Assembly (NCBI GenBank): GCA_009103225.1
Contig: RHPI01002533.1
Location: forward strand, 523,368-587,367
Direction of reading: 5' to 3'
Source of the DNA: Chlorokybus atmophyticus
Taxonomy: Eukaryota; Streptophyta; Chlorokybophyceae; Chlorokybales; Chlorokybaceae
Length of the DNA stretch: 64,000 bases
The position numbers and the translations under genes are program-made. Shown in pieces: positions 23,328 to 34,716 of this stretch (positions are counted from its first letter, which is position 1; every line of letters begins with the position of its first letter). The notes beneath the pieces were generated by a model. That model did no database searches, was not told the origin of the DNA, and saw nothing but the letters and a program-made list of their open reading frames with translations.

Positions 23328-26300
23328 TTGGAACCACCTATGAGGCGGCGCGGCATGCAGCCGCCTAGTGCAGATGGTGGAGGAGGGCCAGGTGCAGCTG
23401 GGAGCGGTGCAACCTCATCCCCAGGGCGAGCAGTGCGTGAGCATGGGAGGGATAGGGGTGGTGGACGGCGCGGGGGAGGACAGCGGGAGACGACTTCACA
23501 AGGTGAGCTCTTAGAGCGGAGGTTGTACAGGGCCGTTAGGCCAGGTGCAGGTAGCAGTGACCGCCCCACGCCAATGGACGATGGCGACTCGCCCAGCCAC
23601 CCACGCAAGCGTGCCCGCCTTCGACAAGCACGCCGCTCTGTCCGCTCACGCTCAGGCTCTCCGCAGTGCAGCAGCGACCTTGGCATGGCGTCCGGCCCTT
23701 CCTACAGCTCCTCCTCGTCCGATGAAGATCAGCAGCAGACGCCCCTGGCAGCACCCGTCACGCAACGACGGCAGCGCCCCAGCACCTAGCTCCCCTGGCG
23801 ACGGTGGAGGCGGCGACCGCCCCGACCTCCCCGACGACACCGCTAGCGCCCGCTACTGCCATTACTGAGACGACGACGGAGCCGCAGGCTCCGGAGCCAG
23901 CGGGCAAAACTGTGCTCCCAGCATTANNNNNNNNNNNNNNNNNNNNNNNNNNNNNNNNNNNNNNNNNNNNNNNNNNNNNNNNNNNNNNNNNNNNNNNNNN
24001 NNNNNNNNNNNNNNNNNNNNNNNNNNNNNNNNNNNNNNNNNNNNNNNNNNNNNNNNNNNNNNNNNNNNNNNNNNNNNNNNNNNNNNNNNNNNNNNNNNNN
24101 NNNNNNNNNNNNNNNNNNNNNNNNNNNNNNNNNNNNNNNNNNNNNNNNNNNNNNNNNNNNNNNNNNNNNNNNNNNNNNNNNNNNNNNNNNNNNNNNNNNN
24201 NNNNNNNNNNNNNNNNNNNNNNNNNNNNNNNNNNNNNNNNNNNNNNNNNNNNNNNNNNNNNNNNNNNNNNNNNNNNNNNNNNNNNNNNNNNNNNNNNNNN
24301 NNNNNNNNNNNNNNNNNNNNNNNNNNNNNNNNNNNNNNNNNNNNNNNNNNNNNNNNNNNNNNNNNNNNNNNNNNNNNNNNNNNNNNNNNNNNNNNNNNNN
24401 NNNGCAGCGGCGGCGCCGCTGGCCCGCCATACGTTGGATCCCGGACCCGATCGTGCGGCCTGCGACGAGGCGCCTCGGGCCACTCAAGCATGTCCCGCGG
24501 TCCCTGCTGCAGCGCCACCAACACCTGCCAGGCTGCCGGCGGCTGCCGATGAGCCGAATTCGTCATCGTCTCCAGCGGCTGTGCCTGCTGCGCGCCGAGG
24601 CGGCCGAGGCCCCAGGGCGCGCCTGGATGCGCCACCTTTTGGATCTGGCGACCCGTCGATACCCTCTCCCGATCGAGGTGGTGGCCGCTGCGACTTGTGC
24701 AGCCGCATTTGCGCCACTGCAGCAGGATTGGCCGCCCACACCCGAGCTTGCTAAGCCCGCCGAGATTCTGCTGCGCGCGCGCAGGCAGCCGTTCCTGCTG
24801 CCTCAGCACGCCACATGCCGCCTGTTCCGCCCTCGGCTACGGCCTGGCAGTGGCTACGTGGCCGCGACTTAACCGCGGACCTCCTACCTAACGGCGCCTA
24901 AAACTTGTTGCATGTGCCTTACGGCGCGCGCATTGATGTGTCACGCTGTGCGGCGCTGGCTTTAGTGCGCATCCTGGCGTCTCCAGCCGAATTGGACGGC
25001 TGGAACTTGTGGCTGCTTTTGCCACGACTTCTACTGACGGCATGCCACGATCAAGACCAGCGACGCGTCAAAGCTACCGTCCGTGACCGTTGCCGGCGAT
25101 TTGATTCAGGCGACTGGGAAGGATTGAAGGCCGATCGTATCGCGGCTGCGGCTGCAGCAGCAACACACCGCATATCGACGGAAGCGGCGGTCAATCGTCG
25201 CCCATTAGACTGAAATGTTCGCCGTGCCATTGCACTCGCCCACGCAGGCCAGCTGAACAGAGCTGCCGCGGCACTGACTCCGTCCTCGCCAGCACCGGCC
25301 AACGACGCAATAGTGGCTGCTTTGTGCCGTCTCCATCCGGTCCCAGCTGCTCCTGTACCTGCTTGGGTGCCTGATTTTGTGCCGGCCGAAGTGGTCGAAT
25401 TTTCCGCCACTAATTTGAGGGACAGCCTGCTCACGGCGCGCCGTCTCACTGCTCCTGGTCTGTCCGGGTGGACGTACAAACACATGCGTAACATCCTGCT
25501 AGCGGGCGCCACGCACACGTCGACGTGGCATCAATATTATAACGTCTATCAGCTGCTGGTGACCGGGTTGGTCCCGGCGTCGGTGGCGTCCGCTCTAGCC
25601 ACGTCATCTTTATCAGCCCTTTGCAAAGACCCGGCTTCGGCTGCTGCGGGTGTCCGTCCGATCGCAGTGGGAGATGTCCTGCAGCGCCTAGTGGCACGCT
25701 TCTTGCTGGCTCAAGACCGCCCGGCGTTGGCTGGTTTTTTCAAGCCATGGCAGTATGACGTGGCCACAAGATCTGGAGCAGCTCGTGGCGCACGGCCTAT
25801 GCGTCTGGTCCGAGGCGCATCGAGACAATGTCATCTTGCGGTTGGATAGTTCCAATGCTTTCAACACCGCTGACCGCGCAGTAATGTTCGCGGAGCTCCG
25901 AGATTATCCCTTCGCGGGTTACATTCCGTTTGTCAGATTGTAGTACGGCACCCCGTCCAGCCTGTGGAATCGGCGTGGCGCGGACGTCATTGCCAGCCTA
26001 TATATTCGACGGGAACCAGACAAGGGGATCCATCGGCGGGTGTTCTTTATGCTTTGGTGCACACCCGCGTGGTGGCCCATGTGCTGCCAAATTACCGCTG
26101 TGCACGCGCTGTCGTGTTCGCTGATGACACTTTCCTGGTCGCCCCCCCTGACGAGGTGACAGCAGCATCACGTGCGCTCACGGCGGAGATGGCGTCCGTG
26201 GGCCTCCACATCGCCCTCCACAAATCGGCCGCTTATAGCGCTGACGCAGCCGCCTTGCGATTGCTCGAGGTGGAGGCCAGCGTCGCGCGTTGCAATAATG

Positions 26301-27747
26301 GCCTCGTAGCCCTGGGTGTGCCGCTTGGTACGGTATCTTTTACGGAGGCGCATTGCCAGAAGACCTTGCAGGCTTTTGTGGACAATCTGCCGGCCATTCA
26401 GGCCTTGCCGGACACACAAGTGGCGGTGCTACTGCTAACTAAGTGCGTGGCGGCACGCCCAGGCTACCTCATACGTACGGTCGCCCCATCACGGCCTTCC
26501 GGTCGGCTTTGGCATCTTTTGACGGCGCGCTTCAAGGTGTGGTCCGAGCCCTGATGAAGTCGCCCGCGTGGCCGGCAGCGTCGCACCGTGCTGAGCGCGT
26601 GATGGCCCGGATCTTGCTGCCCATCCGATCGGGCGGTCTAGGGTTGCGCTGCAACTACCTGCATGCACCCGCGGCTTACGTCGGCGGATGGGCCGCAGCG
26701 GCATGCCAGCTGCGCCGCCGTTTCACCGCCCCTGCATCACCGCCTTTCGTCCACGCCATCGACAACGCCGACGTCGGCGTTTTGCCTTTTCAGCGCGATT
26801 TGAGAGCTGCAACGCAGCCGCTGCCATCATCACGCCACACAATTCCGCCTTTTTCGGCATTGGCGCGCGCGGAAGCGCGGAAGCTGCAGGAGGACATCTC
26901 CGCCACCGTCGACGCCGCGTTGGTCGACCAATTCAATGCCACCCCGACTACCGCCGACAGGGCGCGGCGCCAATCAGCTTCGGGTGTCGGTGCTGACGCG
27001 TGGCTGTCGTCCTTGCCACTTTTCTCGGCACTACGCATTTCCGCCGACATCTTCCGGACCGCGCTCAGGACGCTGCTAAAACTGCCGCACCCACTGTTGG
27101 TCAACGTCGAGCACTGCTTATGCGGGGGGCCGCTCACGGCCGAGGGCGCGCACCTACTCCGCTGCCCCTTGGGGAGGTGCCGCACGGCAACGCATGACGC
27201 GTTGCGCGATGAGGTATATGGTGTGATGCGTGACGCAGGGTTTTTGGTCAGTAGGGAGCAGAGCGGTTTTATGCCGATACTGCCGGGTGAGACGAGGGGG
27301 AGGCGGGTGGACTTGGTGGCCTCCGAACCCGGTCGAGATACGCGCATGCTCTTGGATGTCACAATCACCGCATGCGGCGAGCAACAGGGAGGCGCAGCGA
27401 AGGCGGCGAAGCAGGTGAAGCGGCGGAAACACAACGATCACCTTGCCGCCGACACTTTCCATCCCCTCGCCGCCGAGACGCACTGCACCCTGGGCCAGAG
27501 TTTTCACGACGTCATTGACACATGCGCTAGGAGGGCACTGGCTGCATGTGACCTGCCATTGCGCAGGCTATCGGGCTACTTGGCTCTGTACCGGCAGCGC
27601 GTGTCATGCGCGCTGCAGCGCGCCCAGGGCATCACCATCCTTGAGCTGGGGGTGGCAGTCGTAGCGGCAGTACCAGGCCGGGGTCCGGTCCAGACGGCGG
27701 CGCCAACAGCGGAAGCGGACGCTGTACTGGCAGCTGCGGCAGTGTAG
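23328..27747 (+). pseudogene. Non-LTR retrotransposon with zinc finger, RT and restriction-like endonuclease
   Basis: A nearly full-length, frameshifted element. 23328-23789 encodes a basic, serine-rich N-terminal part. 23804-24754, broken by an N gap, ends with a CCHC-type finger (CDLCSRICATAAGLAAH). The RT spans about 25260-26500: ATNLRDSLLTARRLTAPGLSGW, GVRPIAVGDVLQR, LDSSNAFNTADRAV, RQGDPSAGVLYAL and an intact catalytic FADD (near 26130). The C-terminal part (26443-27747, open) has C-x-C-x8-H-x3-C (CLCGG to HLLRC) and RRVDLV with LLDVTI, which fit a restriction-like PD-(D/E)xK nuclease as in R2, NeSL and CRE clades. Frameshifts near 25785 and 26460 and a TAG at 25941 disable it. Clade assignment is tentative. 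Confidence 0.88.
23927..24403. other. Assembly gap (477 N) inside the non-LTR element
   Basis: The gap falls between the N-terminal part and the zinc finger. The 24 nt just before it also occur in a gene exon at 17610-17633, so the left edge may be wrong. Confidence 1.
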
Positions 27748-27864
27748 TTGTGTAGGCGTGCTTGCATGCCGCTGACATGCATGTGAGTATGCTTGTGCGA
27801 CAATAGGCAGGGATGACAGTATTTCGCTTGGTGTGACGATTTTGCTGTTAGTAGAGAGTAGTAT

Positions 27865-29480
27865 GTGTGCTACAGCACACCCACCGAAGAAGGCGGCTAG
27901 CGCTACAAGGGCCGTTTGCCACAGCCACACGCCTGCCATCGACACTGGCAACGAAAACTGCATGCGCACCTGCGAGACGTGTGCAATTGCCAACCCCTTC
28001 AAGTCAAAAGGTCACAAAATGCGTGCTCAATGGCTAAGTCAAAAGCGCTCAACTGCGCTTGAAAAGTAGCGGTTGGGACAACTGTACGCATTAAATAGGA
28101 AGCTCTCATCGCCAAGCACCTCGATAACATGTATATGGCCATGCTGTTGTACAACAGCATGGCCATATGTGTGTCCCCGAGCTCTCGCAGCAAAGGAAGC
28201 AACTGCATGGTAGCATGTAACCTGCTCTCACAAAATGCAGACACGAAAGCCTTTCGTGTCGCTGAGCAGCAGAGCCAGTCGGGACCCCCAATGCCGACCC
28301 CTCCGTCGTCCGTCGCACCCGAGATGGTAGCTGCAAGGCCCCCAACGCCTCCGAAGAGCTGCCAACATACGTCTTGGGGAGGGTAGTCTGTGGGCCCACA
28401 GCTCTCAACTCCGAACGCGTCCTCGCGTGCCGCGACGACAGCAGCCGGTGGCCCAAACAGGAAAAGGTCGTCCGTTAAGGGGGGAGCAATGACCGATGAG
28501 TGGCGCACAATAGCACGGGACACTGCACGGGTATGCACCAACGCATAGAGAAAGCAGGATTGTGGGTCACCATGCCTGATACCTATCGCTGAAGCAATGG
28601 CCACCACCCTGGTTCGACAGAGGTACAGCAAGCTAGACGGGTGTGCATACAGCATCCTGACGAAGGGGATGTAGTGCTGAAAGGGAGAAGAGCGAAACTC
28701 CTCAAAGAGCACTGCGCGATCCACCGTGTTGAAGGCATTGGCGACGTCCATTTGAAGCAGCAGGAAGTCTGCATGTGCCTGCACCATCGCTCGCACGCCG
28801 TGTGCCACGATCGCAGCTCCAGACTTTGTTGCCACAGCATACTATAGAGGCTCAAAGGACTCCGCCATTTGTGTGTGGTCAAAGGCAAACAAGGCGCGCG
28901 CCACCCAAGGCGATAGGCCTCACACCTGCAGTCTCAACCATAGGGTCCTTCCGCAGAGCCAACAACATGGACAAAGCCATGGCAGAAGCCGCAATACGTG
29001 TAGGAACTTGGCCAGCCGCCATGAAGCCGCACACCCGCAACAGCAGTAACCGAGCAGAGGAGTGGGTGGTACCGTCGAAGAACAGCTCGCACGGATGCTC
29101 GTATGTTCAGCCTGAAGGTCCCCTTGCTGCTCGTCGCTGAAAAAACGCCAACGCATTGCGGAACAGGTTGAAGTCCAACTCCACAGCCACCTCAAGATTA
29201 AATGAAGCCATCCACGACGGGATCTCCAAAGAGGCCTGAGGATGTAGTCGCCGTAACTCGTCTATTGTGGCATCTGAATCTGCGGCGGGCATACTCGGTG
29301 ACAATGCAGCTGGTGCACGACTGAGCTGTCTTGCTTTGGTGAGCATGCGGGCACGACGCAACCGATACTGCACAGAGTCGGGTGGGCCACTGTCGCGCCG
29401 TGTTCTTGCCCTCGCAGCCAGCGTTGCTGCTGCCTGATGCTCAATGAGTAGAAACTGCTATACTCTAGCCTCAAAGTGCC
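27865..29480 (-). pseudogene. Second RT-containing copy of the non-LTR retrotransposon, decayed
   Basis: The minus-strand frames parallel the plus-strand element. 29107-29373 gives RRARMLTKARQLSRAPAAL, matching RRAIALAHAGQLNRAAAAL. 27999-28835 carries the RT: MDVANAFNTVDRAVLFEEF, GIRHGDPQSCFLYALVHTRA and a degenerate LTDD where FADD is expected. 27870-28000 continues in another frame (VSMAGVWLW, AAFFGGCAVAH). The endonuclease part is missing. It lies tail to tail with the plus-strand copy and contains a 36-bp palindrome at 28133-28168. Confidence 0.85.
28133..28168. repeat. Perfect 36-bp palindrome
   Basis: ATATGGCCATGCTGTTG, TA, then the exact complement. It sits in the RT-derived reading frame where the sister copy has an unrelated sequence encoding VAVLLLTKC, so it arose after the copies separated. 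Confidence 0.92.
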
Positions 29481-29499
29481 TGCACATGTTAAGTAGCTA

Positions 29500-31439
29500 A
29501 CGTACCGCCTGTCCACTAGCGCCTCCACGTGGCAAAGATGACAATACCAAACGTGGAAACATCAGCCATAACACCCATCATGTCTCATCTGCTGGGTGGT
29601 TACAGATGCGCTGCAATGCCATGAAAAGCCTGCTCATGTTGCTACCACGCTGCAATTTCAGATGTTTATTGAATTAATTCATTAATTCACATGAGTAAGC
29701 AATCAAGCTCGTGCTAAGCTAGGCTTATTGCCTACACCAATCCATGGTTACAACAAGCTGCTCGGTGTGCAACTTGATGTCAGTTGAGGCCATTGTTGCG
29801 TTTATAGCAGATGCAGATTTTCAAGCTCCATCGCAAAACATACGCTATTTCAAAAACAATTCACGACACCAACACCAGACGAATGGCACCATTTGCCGAT
29901 ATGCAATTGTTACCAACATCAAGACAAGGATTGCGCAGGAAACAGCTCAAATAAAGCATTCTAATGCACGTCTAGGTGGACCATGATTACGTATACCAAC
30001 TCGAGCTCCCTTACTTCATACATTTTATATATGCTGGAATTGGTTGGCATGCCCTTTTAATTGCCATTGGCAAGGAGACTGATGTCTTTTAAACTAATGC
30101 CTTTAAATCACATACTAAATGCAATTGATGTTGCTATTGGCTGCAAATTATTGTTATTTCACAACCGTTAGCGATAATGGTGACGGCATGCTGCAGTATT
30201 TACCATGAAGGCTTGCTGAAAGAAAGGTAGGATTGTGATAAGGCAACAAAATATACTCATATGATTACTTATTGGTCTTCTATATGGCCATGGTGCCTGA
30301 AGCTATACCGGAGTCACTTGTTAAACGATAACACAATGTAATGTTGATGAAACATAATGCGCATATAAATCCAAAGGCAAGAGAATTGAAATATATTAAA
30401 CTATAATTCACTATTTGACTAATCATCAATCATTTTAAATTTACATTGTATGTGATAATGCGTGTGATTTCATTGATATGTAGAAACATGATCATAGAGG
30501 TAACTTTGGGATTATTGGCATTATTTGTAAATCGTTATTAGTTTAGGTTTAACAATTGCGCATTGGTGATATTTTATTTACCACGATTGTATTATTTATT
30601 CTTTATGCAAGCATGGGTATATAATACATACAATGAAGTGGCAACTACATGTCATGCAAAGACTTCGAGGGCTTATAGCAGCGATGTGCACGTTGACAGT
30701 GAGAACGTTAATGTGAATCAAGACTATTTAATATACTTTTCTTACAAGCTAAAACTTGTAACTTGTTATATAAGAAGAGGGCTGTTTAGATTAGAAATCA
30801 ACTGCTATAACCAAGTTGCGATTCAAGCGTATGAATGTGATTATAATAAGTAAAACTATATCCACCTACATCTTTTGCATACAAATAAACATGAGATTTG
30901 TACATGCATTGCACTATTCGTTGCATTCAATCGATACCAATGCACGTAATGAATCTTCGCTTATCATATCGAAATCTCTTCTGACCAAGAGGACGAGACC
31001 CCGCAGTAGGAGATCTTAACATCATCATTTTTCTCTTACACGAAGGGTGCATCATAAATTGCGTTGATGTGCATGTTTTATACGCATTATTTTGTTACTA
31101 GATAAGCAAATAGTTTACAAATGTAACATGTCACAGCATCACATAGTATCTCACGGTATAAAGTTGCGTGTTGTTTGTAACGCAACTTCGATGTAAGAGC
31201 ATAATCCTTACATTAAGGACACAGACCCTTTTTGTAAAAGATAAATAGTAGGATATAAAGGTGTCTCTTAGACGAGGTCATACTGTAGTACGCAATCACG
31301 ATACGCCGTTTCGTACTGAACGATACGCCATTTGCGACCGTCACTATGACGGCGTCACATCATGTGACTCATGCCTTTATAACAAATTGCCACATCATTC
31401 GTGTGGCCGAGACAACCCTGAGCAGCGTGACTTAACCCT
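29500..31439. other. AT-rich stretch without recognisable features
   Basis: Low-GC sequence with only short random frames. No domain, splice-supported exon or structural RNA was identified. Confidence 0.5.
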
Positions 31440-31914
31440 GAGGGGCTGTTTACAGTTGAGGTTAAAGCTCCGCGATTAGCGGACGTGGCGGTGCACATTT
31501 TGCTAACCGCCAAATACACCGTTTACAATAGGCGATTAGGCCGTCGGTTAGCGTCCAGGCGCTTAACCTTGACGCCAGCGTGGCACAATACCATGCAGTG
31601 CTTGGTTTATATTTTTTAAATCACCTCTCCAGGGGCTTCAAGAAAAGTTAAGACGAGCGCGGGTGTGAAGCTCTCGTCTGGTAGGTCCACAGTCGCGGCG
31701 ACGGTAATAATGGTTATGGATGCGCCGTTTTTGCTGTAGTTAACATGATCTAAATCTTGACAAATCAAAAAAACCGGCAAATTGCACTCACAGCTAACCT
31801 AACTATGACCGCCCTGATTTGAATGCTCCGGCCTGATTCAAGGTAACCTCTACCAATGTGGCAAGGTTAGGCGCTGACCTTAGCGCCGGTAACCTTGGAT
31901 GTGAACAGCCCCTC
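31440..31914. mobile_element. MITE-like element (475 bp) with short terminal inverted repeats
   Basis: GAGGGGCTGTTTACA at 31440 and its near-complement TGTGAACAGCCCCTC ending at 31914 form 15-bp inverted ends with one mismatch, and weaker pairing (AGGTTA and GC-rich motifs) continues inward. There is no transposase frame. GGGGCTGTT-type ends occur in PIF/Harbinger and hAT families, but no convincing target duplication was found, so the class is open. Confidence 0.5.
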
Positions 31915-32263
31915 GCAGTCAGGCGGCCCGAGCAGCTGCTGTGGGGAAAGTATAAACTCACCAATGTCTATGGTTTTTCGTGCATGTCGACGGCGACGGA
32001 AGGTGATCGGTCTCACGGTGTCGATGACGATGTAGGTCGATCTGTCTAATCACGTCGATGTGGACAAGCGCAGACGAATTTTGTTGAGACCGCTTGTGAC
32101 GACGCCGACTCATGTGTCAATGTGTGAAGGGGGGATTAGGCCAAGTTAGGGTTTTTGAGGGTTTCCCGCCGGTATTTTCCCGCCAGGGCCACTTCTGGTG
32201 ACCCAAGTTGTAGGCGGTGGGGTTGGTGGCGGCGGCGGCGGCGGTGGAGTTGAACGCGGCAGG
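31915..32263. other. Flank of the copia insertion, no gene recognised
   Basis: Contains a GGC repeat near 32228-32245 just before the insertion site. A minus-strand frame (32136-32372) crosses the site but matches nothing known to me. Confidence 0.35.
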
Positions 32264-32687
32264 TGTTGAGAGTATTCCTACATACGATCAGCATCGACCC
32301 TCCACACAGGAGTAGAAGGTCGTAAGGACGAGCACTAGGTCCGGACTTAGCAAGATGGCATCGTCGGACCAAACTCCGGACTCCAGACTAGAGCCTTACT
32401 AACTGCTTCGTATCTCCGCGTATACTTACTCATCTTAGGCGTGTAAGAGCTTGTTGGAAAGCTCTGGTTGTAAGGAAGACAACACAGCTTAGAGCGCGTC
32501 AAAAGGCTGAGTATAGCTTACGCAGTGCTTGCAAACGTAGACGTGTGTGTAACTGGCTGGTATAAGAACCAGTGGTCAACTTGTAATAGATGAATGTGAT
32601 GTGACTTGTGTATGCTCTGGTGGCAGTAGCTCTGTAATTGTGTGTCTATGCTTGCCTCAGCTACATGTGCATGCTAGTCCTTCAACA
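32264..32687 (+). repeat. Copia 5' LTR
   Basis: 424 bp, starting TGTTGAGAGTATTCC and ending CTAGTCCTTCAACA. It matches the 3' LTR along its whole length. The primer-binding site follows at once. Confidence 0.95.
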
Positions 32688-32700
32688 GGTTATGGGCCCA
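32688..32700 (+). other. Primer-binding site for an internal fragment of initiator tRNA-Met
   Basis: GGTTATGGGCCCA is the exact complement of the anticodon arm of eukaryotic initiator tRNA-Met (around its CAU anticodon), not of the tRNA 3' end. Drosophila copia, yeast Ty5 and Volvox Osser use the same half-tRNA priming. Confidence 0.85.
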
Positions 32701-32763
32701 CACTACGCTTGAGGAGTGTGAGACTAGCTTGTGTGCATAGTAGTTCTACACTACGGTAGCTTG

Positions 32764-33640
32764 TTGGTAGCAGAGCCTTGGGTGTCCACTGCAAGAAAGG
32801 CAGGCTCGACAGAATTGGAGGCGACCTACGACAAGGGGCAGATTGCAAATCTGGACACCGACAACTACAGCACATGGTGCGTAGAGATGAAGGCCTTGCT
32901 CATCCACAAGAAGGTGTGGAAGTATGTCGATCCGAAGGCACCAACACCAACACCAGGAGCGAACACTGTGTGGTCAGAGCATTCAGCAGAAGCACACTCT
33001 TTGCTTGTGTTGAACTGCAAACCGCATCACTTTCCCATGCTCATTGCATGTGAAGATGGTAGACAAGCTTGGGAAAAGCTATCAGCCGTTTTCAGAGCCA
33101 AGAACAACGCCAGAAAACTGCAGCTACGCAAGCAGCTGAGCGCACTCAGGAAGGAGGCAGTAGAACCCATCGCAAAATATGTTGCGCGCGCGAGAGAGCT
33201 GTGGGCGGACCTCATCAACGTCGGCCACAACATGGGGGAGACGGAGGTTGTGCTGGCTGTTGTTGCAGGGCTACCAGCAGAGTACGAGGTCGTTGCAACA
33301 CTGCTGGAGACATCGTCATCGGAGCTGACGCTGGACGATGTACTACCGAAGCTGCTCACCGTGAAGCTGAGGGTGATGAAGAAGGACGAGCAAGCTGATG
33401 CCGTGACTTTCTACACCAACAAGCACGGGAAGAAGAGCAACCATGAAGAGAAGAACAAGGGCAACAAGCCGGGCAATCCTCGTCACAAAGATCTCACATG
33501 CCACTGGTGTGGTTGGAAGGGGCACATTGTGAAGGATTGTAGGAAGAAACAACAGGGGCAACGAGCACGAACACAAGGAGAAACATGTCGCCTTCACTGC
33601 ATCCAGTTCGAGGGCGGGCACAGCTTTCTGGGTGGTGGAC
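32764..33640 (+). pseudogene. Copia gag
   Basis: The frame encodes the UBN2-type gag core (IANLDTDNYSTWCVEMKALL, then ELWADLINVGHNMGE and GLPAEYEVVATLL), a lysine-rich stretch, and a CCHC zinc knuckle at 33499-33540 (CHWCGWKGHIVKDC). No ATG precedes the core in frame, so the start codon is lost or lies elsewhere. It runs on into the protease. Confidence 0.88.
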
Positions 33641-34716
33641 TCTGGCTGCGATCGTCATCTCACACCAAACAAGGAGGTGATGGAGGGCTACAAGAAGCTG
33701 ACGTCCACAATCAAGGTGGCGGGCTTTGGTGGCTGAGGGAGTTGGCAACGTACGACTCCAGTGCAAGGTTGGTAACACACTACGCGAGGTGTTGTTACGC
33801 AACGTCCTGCATGTTCCTAAGGCTATTGCGAGTCTATTCTCTGTGAGGGTTGCGGAGCGCTTAGGCGCGGAGATCCTATTTCGGAAGGGTGGCTGCACAG
33901 TCATTCTTGATGGGGTCGTGCACATGGTTGGAATCGCTGATCCGGGAGGGCTCTACCACGTGGAGCAGTACCCTAAGGACATTGACATTCAAGCCATGGT
34001 GGTGAAGGACAAGGAGTCGCCAACATTGTGGCATCGAAGGTTCGGGCATCTCAGCTACGTCAACCTCACTCGCCTTGTCGCTGAGAAGATGGTCAAGGGC
34101 ATCCATCTCAGCACAGAAGAACTCAAGACAGCATCAGGTGCACTTTGTGAACCATGTCTGGTTGCAAAGCAGCATGCTATGCCATTCCCATCATCCTCTT
34201 CTAGCAGTCAGCATCCTTGCGAGCTTGTGCACATGGATGTCTGTGGCCCTATGCGCATTGTGGCGAAGGGAGGGGCCAGGTACTTTGCTACATTCCTCGA
34301 CGACTACAGCAAGCTGTCCATCATCTTTCCATTGACGCTCAAGTCAGAAGTTGCTGGAGCTGCGCGCACAGTTGTGGCCTTGTTAGAGAGGCAGTCTAGC
34401 AACAAGATGAAGGCAATGAGGAGTGACCAAGGAGGGGAGTACATCAACAAGGAGTTGAAGGAGTTCTTCACCAGGAAGGGCATACGCCACGAGACAACGG
34501 CACCCTACACCCCGCAGCAAAATGGAGCAGCTGAACGCCTCAACAGGACACTCTTGGAGCGTGTTCGAGCCATGCTCAACGACACAAAGATGGAAGACAG
34601 TTCGTGGAAGGAGGCGGTACTTACTGCCAACTACATCCGCAATAGGTCTCCGGTGAGCTCAGAGCAGAAGACTCCGTGGGAGCACTTCTATGGAGCTACA
34701 CCAGATGTGAGTGGTA
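33620..34716 (+). pseudogene. Copia protease and integrase (5' part of pol)
   Basis: The aspartic protease signature VVDSGC is at about 33637-33655, in the gag frame. A frameshift near 33735 moves the rest to the frame open from 33726. The integrase follows: zinc-binding H-x4-H (LWHRRFGH) with ALCEPC, then the catalytic acids in MDVCGP, RSDQGGEY and NGAAERLNRTLLE. The frame is cut after TPWEHFYGATPDVSGMR by the nested element at 34722. Confidence 0.9.
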
